DNA of 64,000 nucleotides from Lutimaribacter_A marinistellae (GCF_042648365.1 NZ_JBHRXI010000010.1:186001-250000); one strand, 5' to 3'. Numbered from the stretch's first letter, positions 1 through 9,354 are shown. The notes: generated from the letters alone by a model not told the origin. Numbers and translations are program-made.

Positions 1-128
1 ATCCAGGGAGTGACGCCGTGCATCCAGAGCACTGCCCCGAAGAGCATGACGAAGCCGCCGATGGAGCCGAAAAGCGGCCAGATCGACGGGCTCAGGATGT
101 GGTAGTCGTGGTTCTTAGCATGTGCCAT
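1..128 (-). CDS. coxC: Cytochrome c oxidase subunit III, N-terminal part (cut by window start)
   Basis: Only about the first 42 residues lie in the window. They begin MAHAKNHDYHILSPSIWP, followed by a hydrophobic segment, which is the typical start of subunit III of aa3-type haem-copper oxidases. Subunit III is a multi-span inner-membrane protein that stabilises the catalytic core. It is the last gene seen in the minus-strand cluster coxB-ctaB-small protein-ctaG-coxC. The gap to ctaG is only 22 bases, so co-transcription is likely. The rest of the gene lies to the left of base 1. Confidence 0.88.
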   Translation of the reverse strand, partial: MAHAKNHDYHILSPSIWPLFGSIGGFVMLFGAVLWMHGVTPW

Positions 129-150
129 CAGCGTCCCTCACCTACAGGCA

Positions 151-726
151 TTAGTTCGTGTTGGTTTCCGCCTGCGTCTCAAGGGCGGCATAGCCCTCGG
201 GCAGGTCGATTTCGTAAAACGTATAAGATAGGGTGATCGTGTGCACGAATTTCCCGTCGCGGTCTTCAACGATTTCAGGATCGACGAAGAATGTCACGGG
301 CATCTGCACGCGTTCACCGGGTTGCAGCACCTGCTCCTCGAAGCAGAAGCACTGGATCTTGTCGAAAAACGCGCCCGCTGCATAGGGGGTCACGTTGTAA
401 GAGGCCTGCCCCGCAACCGGACGATCCGTCGGGTTGTAGGCCTCGTAAAAGGCAAGGCCCGTCTCGCCGATGCGGATTTCCATCTGTCGTTCGACCGGCG
501 TGAATTCCCACGGCATGCCGCGTTCCTTCGATGCGTCGAAACGCACCTTGACGGTCTGGTCCAGCACCTCGTCCGAGGCAACCTCGGCCGTGCCGGTCAC
601 GCCACCGAACCCGGTGACCCGGCAGAACCAGTCGTAGAGCGGGACCGAGGCCCATGCGAGCGAACCCATAACGACGACCACGCCCACGGTCTGAAGAACG
701 GTCTTTTTCGGTCCGTCAATTGCCAT
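151..726 (-). CDS. ctaG: Cytochrome c oxidase assembly protein CtaG/Cox11
   Basis: This 191-residue protein is a copper chaperone that delivers copper to the CuB site of subunit I of the aa3 oxidase. It has one N-terminal membrane anchor (about residues 10-30), then a periplasmic beta domain. The copper-binding CFCF motif is present (Cys126 and Cys128), and a further Cys35 follows the anchor, as in Cox11. Length is normal for the family. Its ATG shares one base with the stop of the upstream small membrane protein gene, so translation is probably coupled. The identification is firm. Confidence 0.95.
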   Translation of the reverse strand: MAIDGPKKTVLQTVGVVVVMGSLAWASVPLYDWFCRVTGFGGVTGTAEVASDEVLDQTVKVRFDASKERGMPWEFTPVERQMEIRIGETGLAFYEAYNPTDRPVAGQASYNVTPYAAGAFFDKIQCFCFEEQVLQPGERVQMPVTFFVDPEIVEDRDGKFVHTITLSYTFYEIDLPEGYAALETQAETNTN

Positions 727-887
727 CAGCTTCCGTCTCCCTGATGCGGGGGTTCGAACGTGCCTTCGCTGACCTTCACAACGGTCAAGCCGAACATCAG
801 CGCGATGAACCCGGCCAGAACAAGCGCCACCCCCAGGTTTCGACCAAAGCGGCGCTGGTGCAATTCATGTGTCTTGCGCAGGCTCAT
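726..887 (-). CDS. Small single-span membrane protein of the cox cluster
   Basis: A 53-residue frame lies exactly between ctaB and ctaG. Its ATG overlaps the ctaB stop by 4 bases and its TGA overlaps the ctaG start by 1 base. It begins MSLRKTHELHQRRFGRN, then has one hydrophobic helix (about residues 18-38) and a short acidic, proline-containing tail. Small one-helix proteins at this place are common in alphaproteobacterial aa3 oxidase clusters, where they are called CoxF-like or assembly-associated. The function here is inferred from position only. Coupling on both sides makes it a real gene despite its length. Confidence 0.82.
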   Translation of the reverse strand: MSLRKTHELHQRRFGRNLGVALVLAGFIALMFGLTVVKVSEGTFEPPHQGDGS

Positions 888-1828
888 CCCCAGCCTCCCA
901 GCCCATAGACCTTGAGAACGGCCTCAACCAGGATCGCACCGAAATGCAGGAAGAGATAGAGCAGCGAAAGTTTGAAGAACCCGCGCTCAACCTTGAAATT
1001 GTCGGCCTCGCTCGCAGCTTCGTCGCGACGCGAAATCTTCCACGCGCCATGCAGGAACATGGCATTCATCACCACGGCGACCGACAGGTAGACCGGACCG
1101 CCAATTTCCGAAAACGCGGTCCCGACGGCGAGTATCGCCAGCAGCGCCGTGTAGACAAGGATGTGCGTCCGAGTGGAGCGTCGGCCATGTGTCACGGTCA
1201 GCATCGGCACACCGGCATCGTCGTAATCCGAGCGCATGAACAGTGCCAGCGCCCAGAAATGCGGCGGTGTCCACATGAAGGTCAGCGCGAACATGAGCCA
1301 TGGCTCGACCGACATTGTTCCCGTCGCGGCGATCCAGCCGATGACCGGCGGAAAGGCTCCAGCGGCACCACCGATCACGATGTTCTGCGGCGTGCTCCGC
1401 TTGAGCCACATCGTGTAGATCACGACGTAGAAAAAGATGGTGAAGGCAAGCATCGCGCCAGCGGCGATGTTCGTCGCGAGCGCCAGCATGATAACCGACA
1501 GGCCTGACAGGCCCAGTCCGAGGGCCAGCGCTTCGCCGGCCTGCACCTTGCCAGAGGGCACCGGACGCGACCGCGTCCGCTTCATCACCTGGTCGATATC
1601 GGCGTCGTACCACATGTTGAGCGCACCAGATGCGCCGCCACCGATCGCGATGAACAGGATGGCCGCGAAACCGATCAGCGGATGCACGCCCTGCGGCGCG
1701 GCCAGCAGACCGACAAGCGCGGTGAACACCACCAGCGACATGACCCGCGGCTTGAGCAGCGCGAAGTAATCGCCGAACCCCGCCTCGGATTCGCGGATTG
1801 TACTGGCATTAATGCTGGCGTCGCTCAT
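884..1828 (-). CDS. ctaB: Protohaem IX farnesyltransferase (haem O synthase)
   Basis: This 314-residue UbiA-family membrane enzyme attaches a farnesyl group to protohaem IX to make haem O, the precursor of haem A used by aa3 oxidase. The first Asp-rich motif, NMWYDADID (about residues 71-79), is followed by MKRTRSRP, the signature of this subfamily. The chain has about nine hydrophobic segments. The start at 1828 (MSDAS) was preferred over an in-frame ATG nine codons upstream because conserved sequence begins after it. It lies between coxB and the small cox protein and overlaps the latter by 4 bases. Confidence 0.95.
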   Translation of the reverse strand: MSDASINASTIRESEAGFGDYFALLKPRVMSLVVFTALVGLLAAPQGVHPLIGFAAILFIAIGGGASGALNMWYDADIDQVMKRTRSRPVPSGKVQAGEALALGLGLSGLSVIMLALATNIAAGAMLAFTIFFYVVIYTMWLKRSTPQNIVIGGAAGAFPPVIGWIAATGTMSVEPWLMFALTFMWTPPHFWALALFMRSDYDDAGVPMLTVTHGRRSTRTHILVYTALLAILAVGTAFSEIGGPVYLSVAVVMNAMFLHGAWKISRRDEAASEADNFKVERGFFKLSLLYLFLHFGAILVEAVLKVYGLGGWG

Positions 1829-1882
1829 CGGTTTCCTCGTCGTGGCGATGGGCAATCAGCCCGTCTTCAAGCCAGGTCGCGA

Positions 1883-1902
1883 GGCGGGGTCACAGCCCCG
1901 CC
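1883..1902 (-). other. Stem-loop between coxB and ctaB
   Basis: A perfect 7-base inverted repeat (GGCGGGG / CCCCGCC, six-base loop) lies 9 bases past the coxB stop and 54 bases before the ctaB start. No U-run follows, so it is more likely an mRNA-stability or attenuation element than a full terminator. It could set the ratio of coxB to ctaB expression. That role is inference. Confidence 0.5.
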
Positions 1903-1910
1903 AAGCGGTA

Positions 1911-2747
1911 TCAGTTCGCTGCGACCTCGTAAGAACGCGGCGTACCGGCATACTGGTCGATCGCACCATCGAGCCATTGGTCATAGGCTTCCTGGCTAAC
2001 GACCTTGACCGTGATCGGCATATAGGCGTGGTCCTTGCCGCAAAGCTCAGAACACTGACCGAAATAGACGCCTTCGACCTCAGGCTTGAACCACAGTTCG
2101 GCAAGGCGCCCGGGCACCGCGTCCTGCTTCACACCAAAGGAGGGAATGGTCCAGGAATGGATCACGTCCGCGCCCGTCACCTGCATGACGACGGTTGCGC
2201 CAACGGGAACGACCACGGCGGTATCGGTCGCAAGCAGGTACTCGTCCTGCGCATAGCCATATTCCTCCAGCTCTTCGCGAGCCAGCATGAAGCTGTCGAA
2301 AGCAAAGTCGTGATCGACATATTCATAGCCCCAGTACCACTGGTAGCCGGTCACCTTGATCGTGATGTCGCCCTCGGGGATTTCCTGCTGCTTGAACAAA
2401 ACCGGGAGCGAGAAGGCGCCGATGAACACAAGGATCAGCACGGGACCGACCGTCCACATAACCTCGATCGGTGTGTAATGGGAAAAGCTTGCCGGCTTCG
2501 GGTTTGCACGACGGTTGAAGCGGACAATGCAGTACAGCAGCAGGCCGCCCACCAGGATGCAGACGGCGGTGATGATCACGAGGATCAGACCGTCAAGCGA
2601 TTGCAGGTCACGGGCAAGTTCGGTCGCTGCCGGCTGAAACCCCATCGCGCCGTCCACTGGCTTGCCGATGGTGGGCAGTTCCTGTGCCGCGGCGGGCAGG
2701 CTCGAAAGGGCGGCGAGAAGCCCCGAAAGCGTCAAAGCGTTCTTCAT
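1911..2747 (-). CDS. coxB: Cytochrome c oxidase subunit II
   Basis: This 278-residue subunit carries the CuA centre that takes electrons from cytochrome c. A signal peptide is visible (cleavage near AAA-QE, about residue 22). Two transmembrane helices follow (about 50-75 and 92-118), then the periplasmic cupredoxin domain. The CuA ligands are recognisable in CSELCGKDHAYM (Cys near 229 and 233, His and Met just after). The aromatic patch QWYWGYEY, which serves electron entry, is also present. It is the first gene of the minus-strand cox cluster and is divergent from tldD. The shared upstream region carries an FNR-type site. Confidence 0.97.
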   Translation of the reverse strand: MKNALTLSGLLAALSSLPAAAQELPTIGKPVDGAMGFQPAATELARDLQSLDGLILVIITAVCILVGGLLLYCIVRFNRRANPKPASFSHYTPIEVMWTVGPVLILVFIGAFSLPVLFKQQEIPEGDITIKVTGYQWYWGYEYVDHDFAFDSFMLAREELEEYGYAQDEYLLATDTAVVVPVGATVVMQVTGADVIHSWTIPSFGVKQDAVPGRLAELWFKPEVEGVYFGQCSELCGKDHAYMPITVKVVSQEAYDQWLDGAIDQYAGTPRSYEVAAN

Positions 2748-2890
2748 GTTCTGTCCTGATCGGTTGATCTTTGCGTCCCTGAACGGGCGGCGTGAATCAA
2801 ATCCGCTGCCTCCCGTTGTCTTTGGCTGCGTTAAAAATCATATTCCACGGGGCAGATAAAGCAAAATGCTTGCGTCAAACAGACGCTATT

Positions 2891-2904
2891 TTGATCTGGA
2901 TCAA
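2891..2904. promoter_or_regulatory. Perfect FNR/FnrL-type binding site
   Basis: TTGATCTGGATCAA is a perfect match to the FNR consensus TTGAT-N4-ATCAA. It ends 18 bases before the tldD ATG and lies about 144 bases upstream of the coxB start. In Rhodobacteraceae, FnrL is an oxygen-sensing regulator of respiratory and haem genes. At this distance it could control the divergent cox cluster. So close to tldD it would be expected to act as a repressor of that gene. The site is seen directly; which gene it controls is inference. Confidence 0.75.
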
Positions 2905-2922
2905 GAAAAGAAAGGCACCGCA

Positions 2923-4344
2923 ATGGCAGACGATCTCTTCCGCCCATTTGAATCCGCCCTGCCGATGGACGAGGCGCTCGCCCTTCTGCGCGATGCCACG
3001 CAGGGGGCCGACGACGGCGAGATCTTCGTCGAGCGGCGCAAATCCGAGGCACTGGTGTTCGACGACGGGCGCTTGCGCAACGCCTCCTATGACGCGTCCG
3101 AAGGATTCGGGCTGCGCGCCGTGCGCGGCGAGGTCGCTGGATATGCGCATGCAACCGAGCTTTCGATTCCTGCCTTGTCGCGTGCGGCCGAGACGGCTCG
3201 GCTCGCGGTCGGCGATGGCGGCGGCACAATGTCCTCTCCTCCACAGGCGACGAACAGGCATCTCTACACCGACGCCGACCCGATTGCCTCGGCCGGTTTT
3301 CCGGTCAAGATCGAGACGCTGCGCGAGATCGACGCCTTTGCCCGCGACCTGGACCCGCGGGTCGTTCAGGTCTCGGCCAGTCTTGCCGCATCGCTGCAGG
3401 AGGTCGAGATCCTGCGCCCCGACGGTACCCATGTTCGCGATGTCCGCCCGATGACACGACTAAACGTATCGGTGATCGTCGAGCAGAATGGACGCCGCGA
3501 ATCCGGCAACGCCGGCGGCGGTGGCCGTGTAGGCCTTGATGGGCTGATCGATCCTGCGGACTGGAAGGGCAAGGCACGCGAAGCGTTGCGAATCGCGTTG
3601 GTGAATCTCGATGCTGTTCCGGCACCAGCCGGTGTGATGGAGGTCGCGCTTGGCCCCGGATGGCCCGGCATCCTGCTGCACGAGGCGATCGGCCACGGGC
3701 TCGAAGGCGATTTCAACCGCAAGGGAAGCTCTGCCTTCGCCGGCCTGATGGGCCAGCGCATTGCGGCGCCCGGAGTAACCGTCATCGATGACGGCACCAT
3801 CGCAGACCGTCGCGGCTCGATCACCATAGATGACGAAGGAACGCCCTCGTCACGCACCGTGCTGATCGAGGATGGCATCCTCACCGGATACATGCAGGAC
3901 CGTCAGAACGCACGATTGATGGGGGTCGACCCTACGGGCAACGGCAGACGCCAAAGCTATGCCCATCGCCCGATGCCGCGCATGACCAATACGATCATGC
4001 TTGGTGGCGAGGCGAACCCCGAGGACCTCGTCTCCGAGATCAAGGATGGCATCTGGGCTGTCGGGTTCGGCGGCGGCCAGGTGGATATCACGAACGGCAA
4101 GTTCGTCTTTTCCTGTACCGAGGCTTATCGCGTGCAAAACGGCAAGATCGGCGCTCCGGTCAAGGGCGCGACCCTGATCGGCGATGGCCCGTCGGCCTTG
4201 GGGCGCATACGCGGCCTCGGTAACGACATGCAGCTTGATCCCGGTATGGGCAATTGCGGCAAGGACAGTCAATGGGTGCCTGTGGGTGTGGGGCAGCCAA
4301 CCGTGCTGATGGATGGCCTGACGGTCGGCGGATCGGCGACCTGA
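2923..4344 (+). CDS. tldD: Metalloprotease TldD
   Basis: This 473-residue peptidase of the TldD/PmbA family normally works with TldE (PmbA) as a heterodimer that degrades unfolded or modified peptides in the cytoplasm. The metal-binding HExxxH motif is seen as HEAIGHGLEGD, with its first His near residue 253. The C-terminal half has the usual GNG and GMGNCGKDSQ segments. Length is normal. The start at 2923 (MADDLF) was chosen over an in-frame ATG 57 bases upstream, because the upstream start would place the FNR box inside the gene and the purine-rich AAGAAAGG precedes 2923. No pmbA gene is in the window. Confidence 0.93.
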   Translation: MADDLFRPFESALPMDEALALLRDATQGADDGEIFVERRKSEALVFDDGRLRNASYDASEGFGLRAVRGEVAGYAHATELSIPALSRAAETARLAVGDGGGTMSSPPQATNRHLYTDADPIASAGFPVKIETLREIDAFARDLDPRVVQVSASLAASLQEVEILRPDGTHVRDVRPMTRLNVSVIVEQNGRRESGNAGGGGRVGLDGLIDPADWKGKAREALRIALVNLDAVPAPAGVMEVALGPGWPGILLHEAIGHGLEGDFNRKGSSAFAGLMGQRIAAPGVTVIDDGTIADRRGSITIDDEGTPSSRTVLIEDGILTGYMQDRQNARLMGVDPTGNGRRQSYAHRPMPRMTNTIMLGGEANPEDLVSEIKDGIWAVGFGGGQVDITNGKFVFSCTEAYRVQNGKIGAPVKGATLIGDGPSALGRIRGLGNDMQLDPGMGNCGKDSQWVPVGVGQPTVLMDGLTVGGSAT

Positions 4345-4368
4345 ACGACGATTCGCGCAGTTCAGCGG

Positions 4369-4384
4369 GGTCCGATCCCGGACC
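4369..4384 (+). terminator. Short stem-loop after tldD
   Basis: GGTCCG-ATCC-CGGACC forms a perfect 6-bp stem with a four-base loop, 25 bases after the tldD stop. There is no T-run after it, so it would be a weak or Rho-assisted terminator at most. Confidence 0.35.
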
Positions 4385-4549
4385 TCGCCGGGATACGTCA
4401 TAGCGCCAACACAGGGTTTTCATTCGTTTTCAATATGTTGTCCATTTTTCCGCTTGGTATTCTGGACAAAAAGCGATGAATTTTCCGCGATTCACGCACT
4501 GTTAACTGAACGCCCCATAAACCGGTTGTGCAAACAGGCGGAGCCACGG

Positions 4550-5707
4550 ATGACCGAGGAACAGATTTCTTCCAATCACCCCCCACTCCCACCCACCACG
4601 GAAGAAGACCGGTTCGCGTGGCTCCGTCTTTTGCGCTCGCGCAGGGTCGGACCGACAACGTTCCGTCGCCTGATGTCCGAGCATGGCACCGCGCAGAACG
4701 CGCTTGCCGCATTGCCCGAAGTGGCACGCGCCGCCGGGGTCGAGGGATATGAAATATGCCCGCCCGGTGTCGTCGAAGCCGAACTCAAGGCCGCAAAAGC
4801 CGTCGGCGCACGGCTTTTGTGCCTTGGTTCGTCGCATTATCCAGCTGCTTTGGCCGAACTTTCGGATGCCCCGCCGGTCCTTTGGGCGCTTGGCGATCTT
4901 TCACTGCTTTCGCGCTCCATGATCGCGATGGTCGGTGCGCGAAACTGCTCGTCCCTCGGTACACGCATGGCACGCTCACTGGCGCATGATCTCGGCACCG
5001 CCGGGCATGTGGTGGTCTCGGGACTTGCCCGCGGTATCGACACCGCTGCCCATATCGCCGCGCTTGAAACCGGCACGATTGCCGTGATGGCGGGTGGGGT
5101 CGATGCAATTTACCCCGCCGAGAATGCCGGTCTGGCCGGGGACATCGCCGCGCGCGGCTTGCGCTTGTCGGAACAACCCATGCGCATGACACCGCAGGCG
5201 CGACACTTCCCCCGGCGAAACAGGATCATTTCCGGCCTGGCCCAGGCGGTTGTCGTGGTCGAGGCCGCAGCGAAATCAGGCAGTCTCATCACCGCGCGCG
5301 ACGCGCTTGACCAAGGGCGCGAGGTCCTTGCCGTGCCCGGTCATCCGTTCGACGCCCGCGCCGCCGGATGCAACATGCTGATCCGCGACGGCGCCCGCCT
5401 TGTGCGAAATGCCGAGGATGTGATCGAGGCCCTGCCCGCCCTCGCAGCAACCGAACCCGAACAGACCGATATGGACGCGATCCTGCGCGATCTTCCCCCG
5501 CCGCCGCCCGAAAAACGCAGCCTGCGGGAAACAGCGGCCTTGCACAGTCAGATCCTCGGACGGCTTGGTCCATCGCCCCTGGCCGAGGACCAACTGATCC
5601 GGGACATCTCCGCAACCGCCGGCGAGGTCGGGCCGGCACTGGTGGATCTTGAGCTTGAAGGCAGGATCCAGAGGCAACCCGGCGGCCTTCTTTCACTGGT
5701 GAACTAG
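4550..5707 (+). CDS. dprA: DNA-processing protein DprA
   Basis: This 385-residue cytoplasmic protein binds incoming single-stranded DNA and loads RecA during natural transformation. The central Rossmann-like domain is clear: VGARNCSSLGTRMA near residue 128, then GLARGIDTAAH, GGVDAIYP and later FPRRNRIISGL, all DprA hallmarks. A C-terminal winged-helix DML1-like domain (about 310-385) is present, as in many alphaproteobacteria. The start at 4550 was chosen because 32 upstream in-frame codons look non-coding. It is followed by topA after 184 bases, a pairing often seen in bacteria. Confidence 0.94.
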   Translation: MTEEQISSNHPPLPPTTEEDRFAWLRLLRSRRVGPTTFRRLMSEHGTAQNALAALPEVARAAGVEGYEICPPGVVEAELKAAKAVGARLLCLGSSHYPAALAELSDAPPVLWALGDLSLLSRSMIAMVGARNCSSLGTRMARSLAHDLGTAGHVVVSGLARGIDTAAHIAALETGTIAVMAGGVDAIYPAENAGLAGDIAARGLRLSEQPMRMTPQARHFPRRNRIISGLAQAVVVVEAAAKSGSLITARDALDQGREVLAVPGHPFDARAAGCNMLIRDGARLVRNAEDVIEALPALAATEPEQTDMDAILRDLPPPPPEKRSLRETAALHSQILGRLGPSPLAEDQLIRDISATAGEVGPALVDLELEGRIQRQPGGLLSLVN

Positions 5708-5813
5708 GCCCCAAGATCCGAATGCCGCGATCCTCGCACATTGCAAGGGTTGCGGTTTCCTGTATCGGATCCGATGTGGCGCGGCCTCGCAGGGCAAGCA
5801 AAATATGGGTGGA

Positions 5814-5842
5814 TTGACAATCTCCCCTTGCACCCCACATGT
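5814..5842 (+). promoter_or_regulatory. Candidate sigma-70-type promoter for topA
   Basis: A consensus -35 TTGACA (5814-5819) is followed 17 bases later by ACATGT (5837-5842), a weak -10. The pair lies about 50 bases upstream of the topA start in the otherwise empty dprA-topA gap. An AT-rich stretch just before the -35 (near 5800-5813) adds some support. The -10 is poor, so this is tentative. Confidence 0.35.
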
Positions 5843-5891
5843 TGCCCCGCCATAGAGCGCGCCGTGTTCGATCCAGGAGGATGTTCCTTAT

Positions 5892-8564
5892 ATGCCCGTA
5901 GTCGTTGTAGAATCTCCTGCCAAGGCAAAGACGATCAACAAGTATCTTGGCTCCGACTACACGGTTCTGGCCTCTTACGGGCACGTGCGGGACCTGCCGC
6001 CCAAGAACGGTTCCGTGGACCCCGAGGATGATTTCGCCATGACGTGGGAGGTGGCGGCCGACAGCCGCAAACACGTCAAGGCGATTGCCGACGCGCTGAA
6101 GGATGACAACTCCCTTATCCTCGCGACCGACCCCGACCGCGAGGGCGAGGCGATCAGCTGGCACCTGCAGGAGGCACTGACCAAACGCCGCTCGATCAAG
6201 AAGGACACGGACGTCAAACGCGTCACCTTCAACGCCATTACCAAGGATGCCGTGACCACCGCGATGCAGAATGCCCGCGACGTGGACATGCCCCTGGTCG
6301 AAGCCTACCTCGCCCGCCGTGCGCTCGACTACCTTGTCGGGTTCAACCTGTCGCCCGTTCTGTGGCGCAAGCTGCCGGGCGCGCGATCCGCGGGCCGGGT
6401 GCAGTCGGTCTGCCTGCGCCTGATCGTCGAACGCGAAATGGAGATCGAGGCTTTCAAGCCTGTCGAATACTGGTCGGTCAAGGCGCAGCTCCAGACCCCG
6501 CGCGGACAGAGTTACGAGGCACGGCTTGTCAAGCTGGCAGGCGACAAGCTGGACCGCATGGACCTGAAATCCGAAACACAGGCCGAGCTGGCGGTTCAGG
6601 CCGTGATCAGCCGCGCGCTCACCGTTCAATCGGTAGAGGCGAAACCGGCGAACCGAAACCCCTCGGCCCCGTTCATGACCTCGACCCTGCAACAGGAAGC
6701 CAGCCGCAAGTTCGGCATGGGCGCGCGCCAAACCATGAGCGCGGCCCAGCGCCTTTATGAAGCAGGGCACATCACCTACATGCGGACCGACGGGATCGAC
6801 ATGGCCCCCGAGGCCGTCTCCGCCGCCCGCGATGCCATCGCCGAGCGGTTCGGCAACGATTACGTGCCGTCCAGCCCGCGCATGTACAAGAACAAGGCCA
6901 AGAACGCGCAGGAAGCGCATGAATGCATCCGGCCGACGGACATGCGCCGCGATGCCGAGGCGCTACGCCTCTCCGACCCCGATCAGCGCAAGCTTTACGA
7001 CCTGATCTGGAAGCGGACGCTTGCCTGCCAGATGGCCGCCGCCCGGCTGGAGCGCACCACCGTCGAAATCGGCAGTGCCGACGGCCAGATCGGCCTGCGG
7101 GCCATGGGACAGGTTGTGCTGTTCGACGGGTTCATGCGCGTCTACGAGGAGGGGCGAGACGATGTCGTGGACGAAGATGAAAACCGCCTGCCGCAGATCT
7201 CGGAAGGTGAGAGCGCGGGTTTCGACGCGGGCGCTCTGAAACCGCAGCATGCCAAGGCGGCCGAGGGCGACAGCAAGGCGCTGCTGTCGGAAAACGGTGC
7301 CGTTCTGGCGTTGCAGCACCACACACAGCCGCCGCCCCGCTATACCGAGGCGACGCTGGTCAAGAGGATGGAAGAACTCGGCATCGGTCGCCCGTCGACA
7401 TATGCCAGCATCGTCACCACTATCCAGGAACGAGAATACGTCCGGAAGGACAAGAACCGCCTGATCCCCGAGGAGAAAGGCCGGATCGTCACGATCTTCC
7501 TTCTGAATTTCTTCCGCAAGTATGTCGGCTACGAATTCACGGCCAACCTCGAAGAGCAGCTCGACGAGGTCAGTGCCGGGGGGCACGACTACAAGGAGTT
7601 GCTGTCACGGTTCTGGAGAGAGTTCTCGGCAGCCATCTCCGAGACGTCCGAACTGCGGATTTCCGAAGTGCTCGACAAGCTCGACGAGGCGCTCGCGCCT
7701 CAGCTCTATCCCCCGCGCGAGGATGGCTCGGACCCCCGCATCTGCCCAAAATGCGGCACCGGTCGCCTGCATCTCAAGACATCGCGCACTGGCGGTTTCG
7801 TCGGGTGCGGAAACTATCCCGAATGCACCTACACCCGCCCCATCGCGGGCGAAGGTGCCGACGGGGATGAGCGTCTGCTGGGCGAGGATCAGGGCGACGA
7901 GATCTGGCTGAAATCCGGCCGGTTCGGCCCCTATGTCCAGCGCGGAGAGCCGACCCCAGAGAACAAGAAACCGCCTCGTGCGTCGCTGCCGCGCGGCTGG
8001 GACAAGGACGCAATGGATCTTGAAAAAGCGCTGCGCCTGCTCAGCCTGCCGCGCGAGGTCGGCCAGCACCCCGAGGGTGGCCCGATCAAGTCGAATTTCG
8101 GCCGCTTCGGTCCCTACCTGATGCATCAGCTGCCCGACGAGGCGAAACCCGTCTACGCCAACCTCAAGGATCCGGCCGACGTGTTCGAGATCGGCATGAA
8201 CCGCGCCGTGGAGCTTCTGGCCGAAAAGCGGGCCAACCCGGGCCGGCGCGGTGGCGGTGCTGCAGCAAAGCCTCTCAAGGAGCTGGGCGAGCATCCCGAC
8301 GGCGGCGCGATCAACGTCTTCGACGGACGCTACGGGCCATATGTGAAGTGGGAAAAGGTGAACGCGACCTTGCCCAAGGATACCAAGCCCGAGGATGTGA
8401 CGCTCGAAACTGCGCTTGCGCTCATCGAGGAAAAGGCCGCGAAGAAGGGCGGCAAGAAAAAAACGTCCGCCAAAAAGGCCCCGGCCAAGAAAACCGCGGC
8501 CAAGAAACCAGCCGCGAAGAAAGCCGCGCCAAAGAAAAAAACCGCATCCGACGGGGATGCGTAG
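5892..8564 (+). CDS. topA: DNA topoisomerase I
   Basis: This 890-residue type IA topoisomerase relaxes negative supercoils. Domains in order: TOPRIM (about 1-130, starting with VVESPAKAKTINKYLG), the toroidal type IA core with catalytic Tyr near 296 in YMRTDG, a four-Cys zinc ribbon (about 617-645, CPKCG through CGNYPEC), then C-terminal repeats of the FGPYL/YGPYVK type. It ends in a Lys/Ala/Pro-rich tail (about 848-890) of KKxA repeats, like histone H1 tails and other proteobacterial TopA tails that aid DNA binding. A good ribosome site (CAGGAGG) precedes 5892. Confidence 0.97.
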   Translation: MPVVVVESPAKAKTINKYLGSDYTVLASYGHVRDLPPKNGSVDPEDDFAMTWEVAADSRKHVKAIADALKDDNSLILATDPDREGEAISWHLQEALTKRRSIKKDTDVKRVTFNAITKDAVTTAMQNARDVDMPLVEAYLARRALDYLVGFNLSPVLWRKLPGARSAGRVQSVCLRLIVEREMEIEAFKPVEYWSVKAQLQTPRGQSYEARLVKLAGDKLDRMDLKSETQAELAVQAVISRALTVQSVEAKPANRNPSAPFMTSTLQQEASRKFGMGARQTMSAAQRLYEAGHITYMRTDGIDMAPEAVSAARDAIAERFGNDYVPSSPRMYKNKAKNAQEAHECIRPTDMRRDAEALRLSDPDQRKLYDLIWKRTLACQMAAARLERTTVEIGSADGQIGLRAMGQVVLFDGFMRVYEEGRDDVVDEDENRLPQISEGESAGFDAGALKPQHAKAAEGDSKALLSENGAVLALQHHTQPPPRYTEATLVKRMEELGIGRPSTYASIVTTIQEREYVRKDKNRLIPEEKGRIVTIFLLNFFRKYVGYEFTANLEEQLDEVSAGGHDYKELLSRFWREFSAAISETSELRISEVLDKLDEALAPQLYPPREDGSDPRICPKCGTGRLHLKTSRTGGFVGCGNYPECTYTRPIAGEGADGDERLLGEDQGDEIWLKSGRFGPYVQRGEPTPENKKPPRASLPRGWDKDAMDLEKALRLLSLPREVGQHPEGGPIKSNFGRFGPYLMHQLPDEAKPVYANLKDPADVFEIGMNRAVELLAEKRANPGRRGGGAAAKPLKELGEHPDGGAINVFDGRYGPYVKWEKVNATLPKDTKPEDVTLETALALIEEKAAKKGGKKKTSAKKAPAKKTAAKKPAAKKAAPKKKTASDGDA

Positions 8565-8650
8565 AAATACGCGGGTCCGGCGCAATTCGTTGACTTCCCC
8601 GTGACGTGGCGGCACAACCCGACCGTCACCAAGTCATTGGGGGAGTTTCC

Positions 8651-9354
8651 ATGAAGAAAGTATACGCCAATGCCGCCGAAGCGCTCGACGGAGTGCTCCG
8701 CGACGGCATGCTGATCGCGTCGGGCGGCTTCGGCCTCTGCGGCATTCCCGAACTGCTATTGCAGGCGATCAAGGAATCCGGCGTCAAGGACCTGACCTTT
8801 GCTTCGAACAACGCAGGCGTCGACGATTTCGGTATCGGCATCCTGCTGCAGACTAAGCAGGTCAAGAAGATGATGAGCTCCTATGTGGGCGAGAATGCCG
8901 AGTTCATGCGCCAGTACCTGTCCGGCGAACTCGAGCTGGAGTTCAACCCGCAAGGCACCTTGGCAGAACGCATGCGCGCCGGCGGCGCGGGCATCCCGGG
9001 TTTCTACACCAAGACCGGTGTGGGCACCGTCATCGCCGAGGGCAAGGAGCACAAGGACTTCAACGGCGAGACCTATATCATGGAGGAAGGCATCTTTGCC
9101 GATCTCTCCATCGTCAAGGCGTGGAAAGCCGACGACACCGGCAACCTCGTGTTCCGCAAGACGGCCCGGAACTTCAACGTGCCGGCGGCCACCTGCGGCA
9201 AGATCTGCGTGGCCGAGGTCGAGGAAATCGTGCCTCGCGGCGAGCTGGATCCCGACATGATCCACCTGCCCGGCATCTACGTGCATCGCATCATCAAGGG
9301 CGATCACGAGAAACGCATCGAACAGCGCACCGTACGCAAGAGGGAGGAAGCCTG

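Noticed and set aside
5289..6920. Minus-strand open frame of 543 codons over dprA and topA
   Set aside because: It crosses two real genes and their gap. Its composition is that of a reverse shadow.
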